34,396 bases of DNA from Butyrivibrio sp. Its GTDB lineage: Bacteria; Bacillota; Clostridia; Lachnospirales; Lachnospiraceae. Under the pieces are notes generated by a model, which was not told the DNA's origin, made no database searches, and saw only the letters and a program-made list of their open reading frames with translations. Location: the NCBI GenBank assembly GCA_017615275.1, contig JAGAAO010000040.1:1-34396 (forward strand), in the 5' to 3' direction. Each line of letters begins with the position of its first letter. The first letter of the stretch is position 1. A program made the position numbers and the translations under genes. Shown piece by piece: positions 26,091-33,402 of this stretch.

Positions 26091-27149
26091 TCAAGTATCA
26101 AGCTTAGGATCAAACGCATCACGAAGTCCGTCACCGAAAAGATTAAGAGACAAAACGATGAGCGAAATTACAAGCGCAGGGAAAATCATTCTGTATGGGA
26201 ATGAATTAATTCCGTTAAGTGCATCCGAAGCAAGTGAACCCAATGACGGCATGGGAGCATTTACACCAAGTCCAAGGAATGAAAGGAAACTCTCTGTAAA
26301 AATCGCACTGGGAATCTGAAGCGCCGTTGAAATAATTATGACTGAAAAGCAGTTGGGAAGAAGGTGCTTTAAGATTATCCACTTTCCTTTCGCTCCGGCT
26401 GCCTGTGAAGCCAGTACATACTCCTGTTCTCTCAAAGACAAAATCTGTCCTCTGATAAGTCTTGCCATTGATACCCAGTAAAGAACACCAAATACAATGA
26501 ACAAACTTATAATGTTAGAACCGATCTTGGAGAAAACTGTTTCCTCCAATTTTCCTTCAAGAGCAACCTTAAGTACTGACGAAAGCAAAATAACCATCAG
26601 CATATCAGGAAGCGAATATATGATATCGACTATTCTCATTATGATCAGGTCGACCTTACCGCCTGCATAACCTGCAATGGCACCTATAGTCAAACCGATA
26701 ACAAGAACGATGATACTTGCAAAGAATCCTACAGCAAGTGAAATACGTGTTCCGTATACCACTCTGATGAAATAATCACGACCCTGAGAGTCTGTCCCGA
26801 AAATGTGAGGAACAACCTTCTCTCCGGCGTCTATTTTCTTCATCTCAGATTTACTGTATTCAAAAGGAGCAAGGTCGTTATATGTATTATCAACCGGCTT
26901 ACCGGGTCTCACTCCGAGAGCCTGCTCATATGAATACGGCCAAACCATAGGAATAAAAATTGCTGCCAAAGTAATTAACAATATTATAAAGAAACAAGCT
27001 GTTGCAACCTTATTTTTAAGAAGTCTCTTGATACTATCTTTGAAAAATGTGGATGAGGGGCGCATCTGCACCATATATTCCTTTTCTTCAGCGGTTGCAG
27101 GAATAAAATCATCCATATTAACCTGTGCGCTTAATATTTTATTATCCAT
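26091..27149 (-). CDS. oppC: Oligopeptide ABC transporter permease OppC
   Basis: An inner-membrane permease with about six membrane segments and the EAA-type loop (EYVLASQAAGAKGKWIILKH). An N-terminal cytoplasmic stretch precedes the first segment (about residue 45). I prefer the ATG at 27149 (352 residues), because GGAGAG lies upstream of it. The ATG at 27170 overlaps the oppB stop but has no binding site. The polypeptide also carries the long periplasmic-side loop typical of OppC (HIFGTDSQGRDYFIRVVYG). Confidence 0.93.
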   Translation of the reverse strand: MDNKILSAQVNMDDFIPATAEEKEYMVQMRPSSTFFKDSIKRLLKNKVATACFFIILLITLAAIFIPMVWPYSYEQALGVRPGKPVDNTYNDLAPFEYSKSEMKKIDAGEKVVPHIFGTDSQGRDYFIRVVYGTRISLAVGFFASIIVLVIGLTIGAIAGYAGGKVDLIIMRIVDIIYSLPDMLMVILLSSVLKVALEGKLEETVFSKIGSNIISLFIVFGVLYWVSMARLIRGQILSLREQEYVLASQAAGAKGKWIILKHLLPNCFSVIIISTALQIPSAIFTESFLSFLGLGVNAPMPSLGSLASDALNGINSFPYRMIFPALVISLIVLSLNLFGDGLRDAFDPKLDT

Positions 27150-27166
27150 GTCTGAAAACTCTCCAA

Positions 27167-28096
27167 TCATTCTAATGTAATACGAGGATCTACAATCTTA
27201 TACAATATATCGCCGACAAGGTTCATTATTACTATAAGAGTTGCAAGTACAATGGTAGTTCCCATAACCAGCGGGTAATCACGACCGGTTATGCTGTTTA
27301 CAAATGATCTTCCGATACCGGAAACAGCAAATACCTGCTCTACAACAATAGAACCAGTAACAATATATGCAAGCATTGGTCCAAAATATGTGATAACCGG
27401 AATAAGTGAGTTTTTAAGAGCATGTCCAAAGATTATCTTCATTCCAGAGACACCCTTTGCCTTGGCTGTTCTGATATAATCCTGTCCAAGAACTTCAAGC
27501 ATAGAAGATCTTGTAAGTCTTGTAATATAAGCCATAGGATAAAGGGACAAAGTTATTATAGGAAGAATAAGTCCATTCTTAGCCGCTCCGTTTGCAGGTA
27601 AAATCTTCAAATGGTTTGCAAAAATGATAAGAAGGAACGATCCCATAATAAATGATGGCATAGATACGAATGCCGTTGTGATGATCATAATGATCCTGTC
27701 CACAAATTTGTTTCTTCTAAGAGCGGCGATTGCTCCGAAGACAACTCCAAATATAAGTGCAATAAATGCTGCTATGACACCGATCTTAACGGAAGTCTTC
27801 ATTCCGTCAGCGATGATCTGGTTAACAGTACGTCCTCTTTGCTTAAGTGAAGGACCAAAATCAAACTTAGTAACAATATCCTTTAAATATGTAAGATATT
27901 GCACATGAAGAGGCTTATCCAACCCATACTTAGCCTCCATAGCAGCCTCAACCGACTCGGTTACTGCTTTTTCACTGGTGAAAGGACCACCGGGAACTGC
28001 ATGCATTACAAAGAAGGTAACTGTAATAACCACCCAAATTGTAACAATCGCAAGCAAAATTCTCTTAAGAATGTACATTAATGTTTTTGTGTTCAT
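27167..28096 (-). CDS. oppB: Oligopeptide ABC transporter permease OppB
   Basis: A 309-residue permease with six membrane segments, the N-terminal TLMYILKRILLAIVTIW segment, HAVPGGPF and the EAA loop (DYIRTAKAKGVSGMKIIFGH). The start at 28096 (MNTKTLMYILK) has GGAG five bases upstream and matches the family. The open frame extends 20 codons further into a 39-bp repeat, but that extension has no binding site. It is the first gene of oppBCDFA, with a leader of about 230 bases. Confidence 0.93.
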   Translation of the reverse strand: MNTKTLMYILKRILLAIVTIWVVITVTFFVMHAVPGGPFTSEKAVTESVEAAMEAKYGLDKPLHVQYLTYLKDIVTKFDFGPSLKQRGRTVNQIIADGMKTSVKIGVIAAFIALIFGVVFGAIAALRRNKFVDRIIMIITTAFVSMPSFIMGSFLLIIFANHLKILPANGAAKNGLILPIITLSLYPMAYITRLTRSSMLEVLGQDYIRTAKAKGVSGMKIIFGHALKNSLIPVITYFGPMLAYIVTGSIVVEQVFAVSGIGRSFVNSITGRDYPLVMGTTIVLATLIVIMNLVGDILYKIVDPRITLE

Positions 28097-28139
28097 AGTT
28101 TCTCCAACCTGTCTTGTAATAAAATAAATAATTGTCATC

Positions 28140-28204
28140 AAGATGTATCCGTTCATAGCGTTAACGCTTCACTCCGCTAAGATGTATTCGTTCATAGCGT
28201 TAGC
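28140..28204. repeat. Two-copy 39-bp repeat upstream of oppB
   Basis: AAGATGTATYCGTTCATAGC followed by GTTARC occurs at 28140-28165 and at 28179-28204, so the period is 39 bases. On the minus strand each copy contains ATGAACG-A/G-ATACATCTT. The first copy encodes the false N-terminal extension of oppB. The second would encode a short MNEYILAE peptide followed by TGA. Confidence 0.7.
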
Positions 28205-28227
28205 ACTGCACCACACTAAATTGCATA

Positions 28228-28266
28228 AAAAAATACAATGACATACTTGCCCGTACGCCATTGTAT
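28228..28266 (-). promoter_or_regulatory. Attenuator-like hairpin in the opp leader
   Basis: On the minus strand ATACAATG (28266-28259) pairs with CATTGTAT (28240-28233). Six further pairs, some of them wobble, extend the stem to a GGGCAA loop. A run of seven T follows, so it looks like an intrinsic terminator. It lies between the opp promoter and oppB. A second hairpin (CACGTATT with AATACGTG) is upstream near 28290-28320. I recognise no known riboswitch or T-box in the leader. Confidence 0.65.
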
Positions 28267-28329
28267 CGTCTATCATCTTGAGGTTGATATACACGTATTT
28301 TTAAAAAATAATACGTGCAAGCACAGATT

Positions 28330-28358
28330 ATGATAAATAAATGCCAATATTATGTCAA
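28330..28358 (-). promoter_or_regulatory. Promoter of the opp operon
   Basis: On the minus strand a perfect TTGACA (28358-28353), a 17-base spacer and TATCAT (28335-28330). The predicted start is near 28323, which leaves a leader of about 225 bases before oppB. Confidence 0.8.
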
Positions 28359-28413
28359 GTGGATTGGTTAAAATCGCTCCAAAGTGATTAATATACATCA
28401 ACCATCTGTCACC

Positions 28414-28449
28414 AAAAAAAACAACTGTCCGCATGCCACGGACAGTTGC
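28414..28449 (-). terminator. Terminator of the flagellin-like gene
   Basis: A 10-bp perfect stem (CAACTGTCCG with CGGACAGTTG, 7-base loop) is followed by eight T on the minus strand. It lies about 20 bases after the stop codon. Confidence 0.92.
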
Positions 28450-28469
28450 GTTAATTTTGTCATCGAATT

Positions 28470-29237
28470 TTATGCCATAAGTTTTATTGCCTTCTCCTCT
28501 TCGTCTTTCTGCTTCTTATTCTGAAGAGTTGCCTGGTAAAGATCCAGTACTTGCTTGGTCTTGAGCTGTTGATAAGCATTTATTGAGTTATCCTCTTCCT
28601 TATCCATCTGGAATCCGTTAAGTTCAAGCGCTGCGTGGGTATTGTAGCCATGGGCATATTCGATTCCGTTTGTCCTGGCACCCGCGTCCGTCCTTGAGCT
28701 CGTGAGCTTATCAAGAGCCTTGTCTATATCGTCGAGATTAAAGTCGCCTGTGACATCGTAATCCTTGATTCCAAGTGCATCCAATGTCATATTGTATCCG
28801 GATACGGTTTCTGATGATCCGTTTGCATCAGATGCGACTACCATATCCTTTGCCGAGCCGTTTAATAGTTTCTTCTCATTGTACGTGGTATTGTTTGCTA
28901 TATCCTCAATACCCTTCTTGTACTGATCGATCTGATCCTGAATTGCCTTCTTGTCACTGTCTGAATTTGTGCCATTCATTGCTTTTACAGACAACTCTCT
29001 GATTGACTGTAAATATCCGGTAACCTCTTCCATAGCCCCGTCTTGAACTCTGACTGCCGATCTTGCCGATGTAAGATTTTCCGATCCAGCCTCAAGTCCT
29101 CCGACCTGTTGTTTGGTTCTCTCCTGCATTGCAAGTTCCGATGCACCCTGAGCAGCACTGACATAGGTTCCGCCGTTTGCAATAACAGAATAAGGCGAGT
29201 AACCCGAATATCCGCTTACCGATGATATGCTACTCAT
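28470..29237 (-). CDS. Divergent flagellin-like protein
   Basis: A 255-residue protein. Its residues from about 40 to 125 match the flagellin D1 helices (SARSAVRVQDGAMEEVTGYL, then IRELSVKAMNGTNSDSDKKA and IEDIANNTTYNEKKLLNG). The C-terminal part (GARTNGIEYAHGYNTHAALE, then QVLDLYQATLQNKKQ) recalls the returning C-terminal helix. The usual N-terminus (MxINHN and the SSGxRIN region) is missing, replaced by a Ser/Gly/Tyr-rich stretch. A strong AGGAGG precedes the ATG. It is monocistronic with its own terminator, and no other flagellar gene is in the window. Whether it is exported or builds a filament is not known. Confidence 0.8.
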   Translation of the reverse strand: MSSISSVSGYSGYSPYSVIANGGTYVSAAQGASELAMQERTKQQVGGLEAGSENLTSARSAVRVQDGAMEEVTGYLQSIRELSVKAMNGTNSDSDKKAIQDQIDQYKKGIEDIANNTTYNEKKLLNGSAKDMVVASDANGSSETVSGYNMTLDALGIKDYDVTGDFNLDDIDKALDKLTSSRTDAGARTNGIEYAHGYNTHAALELNGFQMDKEEDNSINAYQQLKTKQVLDLYQATLQNKKQKDEEEKAIKLMA

Positions 29238-29253
29238 ATAAGCCTCCTTCTAA

Positions 29254-29267
29254 GCGTACAAGTACGC
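29254..29267. repeat. Small palindrome in the 5' leader of the flagellin-like gene
   Basis: GCGTAC-AA-GTACGC lies 17 bases before the ATG and just upstream of the ribosome binding site. It could affect translation or bind a regulator. A clear promoter for the gene was not found. Confidence 0.4.
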
Positions 29268-29480
29268 AAAAAACAATTTCTTGACTTTATAGTAGCATCC
29301 CGCAAAAAAAAATCTATAGAAATATATCGAAAAATTCGTTAAATTGAAACGTAATTACCATTTTTTCCATTCCAAGATGAAATAATAGTTTAGTAAACCG
29401 CGGAAACACTGATGTTAAGCGGCTTTGAAAATTTTTTCAAAAAAAATGTAATTTTTCACTTTTTGTACACAATTTTAGTT

Positions 29481-29591
29481 TATAGTAGTTGTTAGGTTAG
29501 TGATGTAACTTTGCTCTATTCCTTAGAGCTGATCACTATCTCCCCCTCATAAGAAAATCGCAGGCACTCACGTCCCCCCGTGGGTGTTTTT
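29481..29591 (+). ncRNA. Candidate small structured RNA (low confidence)
   Basis: In the 480-base gap between the flagellin-like gene and the next ORF, the plus strand has TATAGT (29481-29486) with a poor -35. A two-part hairpin follows: TAGTGAT 29498-29504 with ATCACTA 29532-29538, enclosing GCTCT 29513-29517 with AGAGC 29525-29529. Then comes an intrinsic terminator (CACTCACG with CGTGGGTG, 29565-29586, then five T). No protein gene ends here on the plus strand, so the terminator needs some transcript to stop. The rest of the gap holds nothing I can name. Confidence 0.4.
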
Positions 29592-29649
29592 GCGTTGTAT
29601 GAATATTTTTTAATCCGATAAAAAAGTTTCAATATTAAATACATAAATA

Positions 29650-29698
29650 AAGAAAGCTTGTATCGAAGCCGCCAACGCCGCCCGGTACAAGCTTTCTT
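29650..29698 (-). terminator. Terminator of the small membrane protein gene
   Basis: A 13-bp perfect stem (AAGAAAGCTTGTA at 29650-29662 with TACAAGCTTTCTT at 29686-29698) encloses a GC-rich loop. It lies 19 bases after the stop codon of the minus-strand gene. Confidence 0.8.
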
Positions 29699-29716
29699 AA
29701 CACTTACATAATAATT

Positions 29717-30154
29717 TTACTTCGAATATTTCTCGTAGAGATCCTTGAACTCTGCAAGTTCCTCCGGAGAAAAATTCTCCGTCGCATATTCAACAAGTCC
29801 CTCTTGATCGTTATTGTTTACATATCCCGCTACCTCTGTCATAGTATTTGCATCCATATGCTCAGCCAAGATCTCACTCACCTTCTCTTTATCTTCCTCT
29901 GAGATGGATTCCAGAGCTTCTTTTACCTCCGGATTGTCACCTGCGATCTTATCGATGTTCTCATACATGATATCCACCGCTTTATCTGCCGCTGCTTTTT
30001 TAGTTTTCTTCACGATCATAGGAAAAGCAAACTTCACGAACAGAATAAGAACGATGCAAATGACCATTAGAGTGAATATGCATCTGCCCAAAGCGTTGTT
30101 TCTTCGGTCTCTTGGTATGTAAGTATATTTTTTGTTTCGATTATTTCTTGCCAT
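29717..30154 (-). CDS. Small single-pass membrane protein of unknown function
   Basis: A 145-residue protein I do not recognise. It has a basic, Asn/Arg-rich N-terminus (residues 1-24) and one membrane segment (about 25-48, IFTLMVICIVLILFVKFAFPMIV). A Lys-rich stretch and an acidic helical region with two possible helix-hairpin repeats follow (NPEVKEALESISEEDKEKVS and NFSPEELAEFKDLYEKYSK). The basic N-terminus suggests a cytoplasmic N-end with the helical region outside. It is monocistronic with its own terminator. Real gene: likely, from its composition and its terminator. Confidence 0.7.
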   Translation of the reverse strand: MARNNRNKKYTYIPRDRRNNALGRCIFTLMVICIVLILFVKFAFPMIVKKTKKAAADKAVDIMYENIDKIAGDNPEVKEALESISEEDKEKVSEILAEHMDANTMTEVAGYVNNNDQEGLVEYATENFSPEELAEFKDLYEKYSK

Positions 30155-30217
30155 TTTTATTTTGCTCCAATACTTATTTTAGAATAGGTTATATTTCTTT
30201 TAGAGTTCTGACATATT

Positions 30218-30246
30218 TTGGCAACAGTTAGACTGTAATATATAAC
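30218..30246 (+). promoter_or_regulatory. Promoter for the candidate RNA at 30252
   Basis: TTGGCA (30218-30223), a 17-base spacer and TATAAC (30241-30246), each hexamer one base from consensus. The predicted start at 30252-30253 coincides with the first paired bases of the RNA fold. Confidence 0.6.
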
Positions 30247-30251
30247 CATCA

Positions 30252-30421
30252 GGAGGACATACCTTCTGAACCCCCAACAATACTTTTTTTCATACACGGG
30301 TTGCTTGGATCCCCGTCCGGCAACCCCTCCTCCCAAAAATCCGCATCTGTTCATACAGATGCTTTTTCTTTTGTTCAGAGAGAAAAAAGTATGTCGGGAT
30401 CTCCTTAATTCTTTAGCTCTT
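30252..30421 (+). ncRNA. Candidate structured RNA of unknown family
   Basis: Four mutually compatible helices can be seen. P1 is GGAG+GACATAC (30252-30262) with GTATGTC (30389-30395) and CTCC (30401-30404), with a 5-base bulge. P2 is TCTGAAC (30265-30271) with GTTCAGA (30373-30379). P3 is GGGTTGC (30298-30304) with GCAACCC (30320-30326), enclosing GGAT-CCCC-GTCC. P4 is GCATCTGT (30343-30350) with ACAGATGC (30355-30362). P1 is followed by a U-rich TTAATTCTTT. The 3' end overlaps the convergent herA stop. Size and closed shape are in the 6S RNA range, but I cannot match conserved 6S positions. P4 may also serve as the herA terminator on the other strand. Confidence 0.5.
30335..30362 (-). terminator. 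Probable terminator of the HerA-like gene
   Basis: On the minus strand GCATCTGT-atga-ACAGATGC is followed by GGATTTTTGG. It is a strong 8-bp stem with a short T-tract, about 50 bases after the stop codon. Confidence 0.6.
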
Positions 30422-31990
30422 AAAGAGAGTTGAAAGTATTCCACGTCCGAGACTTGCGCCAAGATTTCCGCCCAGAGTCTTTCCGAATTTTCCGAATTTA
30501 CCTCCGACAGACTTGCCGACTTCTCTTCCGACAGTTCCCGCCACTGAGTTACCTATTGTTTTTGCTGTCTGCTTCTTCTTTCTGTCAGCGGCAGCTTCTT
30601 CTTTTTCTTTTTTCTTGGCAGCAGCGGCTTCCTCTTTTTCTTTCGCCTTTGCTGCTTCTGCTTCAGCCTTGAGCTTAGCGGCTTCCTCGGCATCTGCGAT
30701 TCCCTTTCTCTCAAGGAATTCGTAAGCAGAATCGGGATCTTCGGGCTCAAAGTACTTGCTGTAAAGCACACTTCCCTTTATTTCTTTGTCCCTTGTAGCA
30801 TCATCGATTCCGCCAAACTTACTCTGCGGAGGAAGGATCTTAACTTTCTCGCATACTGTGGGAGTACCGTCCTCGCTAAGGAATGAGCATACAGCTTCTC
30901 CCGTTCCCAGCTCCTGAATGACATCCGCAGTCTTAAATGCAGGATTCTCCCTGAATGAATCAGCAGCCGCCTTAACCGCCTTCATATCGGCAGGTGTATA
31001 CGCATGAAGTGCATGCTGAATCTTGTTTCCGAGCTGAGCGAGTACGCCGTCGGGAATATCCCTCGGGTTCTGTGTTACGAAGTAGATACCTACTCCCTTC
31101 GAACGAATGAGCTTAACAACCTGCTCTATTTTGTCCATAAGAAGCTTTGGTGTGTCTGCAAAAAGAAGGTGTGCCTCATCGAAGAAGAATACCATCTTGG
31201 GCTTATCAAGATCACCGACTTCAGGCAGTGTCTCAAAAAGCTCAGACATCATCCAAAGAAGGAACGTTGCGTACAAAGTTCCGTTATTGATAAGACTGGT
31301 GCTATCAAGAATGTTGATCATTCCTTTTCCGTCAGTTCCTGTGGTGAACCAATCTTTTATATTAAGTGCAGGTTCAAAAAAGAATTTGTCAGCGCCCGCA
31401 ATCTCCAGCGAAACGACCGCTCTCACGATCGCTGCAACAGAAACTTTGCTGATATTGCCGTAGCTTGCCGCAAACTCCTTGCTGTTCTCCGAGATGTAAT
31501 TGAGCATAGCTTTCAGATCCTTGGTATCCACCAATAGAAGATCGTTGTCATCAGCGATCTTGAAAGCAATTGAAAGGATGTCTCTCTGGAGATCATTAAG
31601 CCCCAATATTCTCGACAAAAGAAGCGGTCCCATCTCAGAAACCGTTGTTCTGAGCGGTATGCCCTTTTCGCCAAAAACATCCCAATATGTAGCCGGATAC
31701 TTCTGATATTTAAAACCTGCTTCCGCAAGTCCAAATTTCTGAATTCTCTGCTGCATATCTTCGGAATCCGTGCCTTCACACACCATTCCCGAAAGATCGC
31801 CCTTTACATCTGCAAGAAACACAGGGACGCCCATGTCACTGAAGGACTCAGCCAAAACTTTAAGCGTAACCGTCTTACCTGTTCCGGTAGCGCCCGCAAC
31901 AAGACCGTGTCTGTTAGCCATCTTTGGTAAAAGAAATACATTCTCACCGTTTTCGGTATTGGCAATCCAAATCTTACCGTCTTTTAACAT
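30413..31990 (-). CDS. HerA-like ATPase (DUF853 family)
   Basis: A 525-residue P-loop ATPase of the HerA/FtsK superfamily. Walker A is GATGTGKT (residues 33-40) and Walker B is MVFFFDEAHLLF. The domain has the DUF853 layout (VPVFLADVKGDLSGM, YWDVFGEKGIPLRTTVSEMG, IYFVTQNPRDIPD). The C-terminal 110 residues are an Ala/Lys/Glu-rich probable coiled coil followed by a Gly/Lys-rich tail. I place the start at the ATG at 31990, which has GGGAGG five bases upstream. Its role is unknown; HerA proteins pump or unwind DNA with nucleases, but no NurA or Sir2-type partner is beside it. It has an extended -10 promoter at 32043-32048. Confidence 0.9.
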   Translation of the reverse strand: MLKDGKIWIANTENGENVFLLPKMANRHGLVAGATGTGKTVTLKVLAESFSDMGVPVFLADVKGDLSGMVCEGTDSEDMQQRIQKFGLAEAGFKYQKYPATYWDVFGEKGIPLRTTVSEMGPLLLSRILGLNDLQRDILSIAFKIADDNDLLLVDTKDLKAMLNYISENSKEFAASYGNISKVSVAAIVRAVVSLEIAGADKFFFEPALNIKDWFTTGTDGKGMINILDSTSLINNGTLYATFLLWMMSELFETLPEVGDLDKPKMVFFFDEAHLLFADTPKLLMDKIEQVVKLIRSKGVGIYFVTQNPRDIPDGVLAQLGNKIQHALHAYTPADMKAVKAAADSFRENPAFKTADVIQELGTGEAVCSFLSEDGTPTVCEKVKILPPQSKFGGIDDATRDKEIKGSVLYSKYFEPEDPDSAYEFLERKGIADAEEAAKLKAEAEAAKAKEKEEAAAAKKKEKEEAAADRKKKQTAKTIGNSVAGTVGREVGKSVGGKFGKFGKTLGGNLGASLGRGILSTLFKS

Positions 31991-32042
31991 AGTTACCTCC
32001 CAACTTATTTGTTTCAAATTTCTTAGCAAATACTACTTCGCT

Positions 32043-32050
32043 ATTATACC
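32043..32050 (-). promoter_or_regulatory. Extended -10 promoter of the HerA-like gene
   Basis: On the minus strand TGG precedes a perfect TATAAT (32048-32043). No good -35 box is seen. It is divergent from the SOS promoter at 32101. Confidence 0.5.
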
Positions 32051-32100
32051 ACGATGCCACCTTAAATATAACCCCGCCGAAATGCGCAGGTCTACGGCGT

Positions 32101-32130
32101 TTGACATCGCAAACGTTTGTTCGGTATAAT
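32101..32130 (+). promoter_or_regulatory. LexA-controlled consensus promoter of the second Y-family polymerase
   Basis: A perfect TTGACA (32101-32106), an 18-base spacer and a perfect TATAAT (32125-32130). The spacer holds CAAACGTTTGTTCG (32110-32123), one mismatch from CGAAC-N4-GTTCG. A consensus promoter that must be tightly repressed fits SOS control. Confidence 0.85.
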
Positions 32131-32136
32131 TATATC

Positions 32137-33402
32137 ATGTTAGGAAAAGAAAGAACATACATCTGCATAGATCTGAAATCTTTCTACGCATCGGTTGAAT
32201 GCGCCGAAAGAGACCTCGATGTCATGACGACACGGCTTGTTGTAGCCGATCCCGAGCGCTCCGATAAGACAATATGTCTCGCCGTTTCTCCGGCAATGAA
32301 AGCTCTCGGCGTTCACAACAGGTGCCGTGTTTTTGAGATACCCAAGAATATCGACTACATTATGGCAGTCCCCAGAATGCAGAAATATATTGATTATTCC
32401 GCTGAAGTTTACGCGATCTACCTGAAATATATATCAAAAGACGACATACACATATACTCTGTTGATGAAGCTTTTATGGACGTCACGGAGTACCTTAACC
32501 TTTACCATATGACCGCAAGGCAGCTCGGGCAGCGCATCATGGACGACATAGCCAAAACGCTCCACATCCGCGCCACATGCGGGATCGGAAGCAATCTCTT
32601 TTTGACCAAAGTTGCACTTGATATAACCGCCAAGCACGCCCCCGATTTTATAGGTGAACTCGATGAAAAGAGCTATCGCGAGACCTTGTGGGATCACACT
32701 CCCCTAACCGACTTCTGGCGAGTTGGTAAAGGAATCGCATCACGCCTTGCGACATACGGAATGCTCACAATGAGAGATATCGCAAACGGAGACGAGAATC
32801 TTCTATATAAACTTCTCGGTGTGAATGCCGAACTTCTGATTGACCACGCCTGGGGCAGAGAACCCGTTACAATAAGCGATATTAAGTCCTACCGGTCCTC
32901 ATCGCATTCTCTTTCTCAGGGTCAGGTCCTTATGAGCGATTACAGCTTTGAGAGGGGACTTACGATTGCAAAAGAAATGATGGATGTCCTTTGCCTTGAT
33001 ATGGTCGACAAAGGGCTTGTCAGCAAGTCTTTTTCCCTTTGTGTCGGCTACGCCAAAGGCTCACCACTTCCCGCCGCCAAGGGATCTTTTAGCCTCGACA
33101 CCGAAACCAATGCGTCAATGCTCCTTATTCCCGGAATCGCCGATCTTTACAAGCAGATAGTAAATCCTGCTTACAACGTCCGCAGAATGTACGTCGTCGC
33201 AAACAACGTCGTCTCCGAGGAATATATGCAGTACTCGTTCTTCGTATCTCCCGCAGATCTTGAAAGAGACAGAAAAATGCAAAAAGCAGTCCTTGAGATT
33301 AAGAACAAATTCGGTAAAAACGCGATCCTAAAGGGACTTAATTTTGAAGAAGGTGCCACCACAAGAGAACGCAACAATCAGATCGGAGGCCATAAAGCAT
33401 GA
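32137..33402 (+). CDS. Y-family DNA polymerase (UmuC/UvrX type), SOS-regulated
   Basis: A 421-residue translesion polymerase. It opens ICIDLKSFYASVECAERDLD with catalytic Asp12 and the likely steric gate Tyr17, and has SVDEAFMDVTEYL with Asp110 and Glu111. The start must be the ATG at 32137, because family homology begins within ten residues. That ATG lies six bases after the -10 box and has no ribosome binding site, so the mRNA is probably leaderless. It overlaps the YolD-like gene by four bases (ATGA). Such UvrX-YolD pairs are common in Firmicutes. It belongs to a different subgroup from the polymerase at 10429. Confidence 0.93.
   Translation: MLGKERTYICIDLKSFYASVECAERDLDVMTTRLVVADPERSDKTICLAVSPAMKALGVHNRCRVFEIPKNIDYIMAVPRMQKYIDYSAEVYAIYLKYISKDDIHIYSVDEAFMDVTEYLNLYHMTARQLGQRIMDDIAKTLHIRATCGIGSNLFLTKVALDITAKHAPDFIGELDEKSYRETLWDHTPLTDFWRVGKGIASRLATYGMLTMRDIANGDENLLYKLLGVNAELLIDHAWGREPVTISDIKSYRSSSHSLSQGQVLMSDYSFERGLTIAKEMMDVLCLDMVDKGLVSKSFSLCVGYAKGSPLPAAKGSFSLDTETNASMLLIPGIADLYKQIVNPAYNVRRMYVVANNVVSEEYMQYSFFVSPADLERDRKMQKAVLEIKNKFGKNAILKGLNFEEGATTRERNNQIGGHKA

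Noticed and set aside
28140-28204. Repeats upstream of oppB as a CRISPR array
   Set aside because: There are only two copies, the spacer is 13 bases and no cas gene is present.
28228-28323. opp leader as a T-box, c-di-GMP or guanidine riboswitch
   Set aside because: None of the conserved core sequences of these classes as I recall them is present.
29238-29400. SigmaD (flagellar) promoter before the flagellin-like gene
   Set aside because: A TTCGATAT-like -10 exists on the minus strand, but no TAAA box is at the right distance.
30157-30462. Minus-strand ORF of 101 residues after the HerA-like gene
   Set aside because: It overlaps the herA 3' end, crosses two strong hairpins and has an unnatural composition. 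The region is better explained by structured RNA and a terminator.
31004-31537. Plus-strand ORF of 177 residues opposite the HerA-like gene
   Set aside because: Shadow of the ATPase frame with no independent start signal.
30413-31990. HerA-like ATPase as part of an anti-phage system
   Set aside because: No nuclease, Sir2 or other defence partner is adjacent. The neighbours are a separately transcribed SOS polymerase and a small membrane protein.
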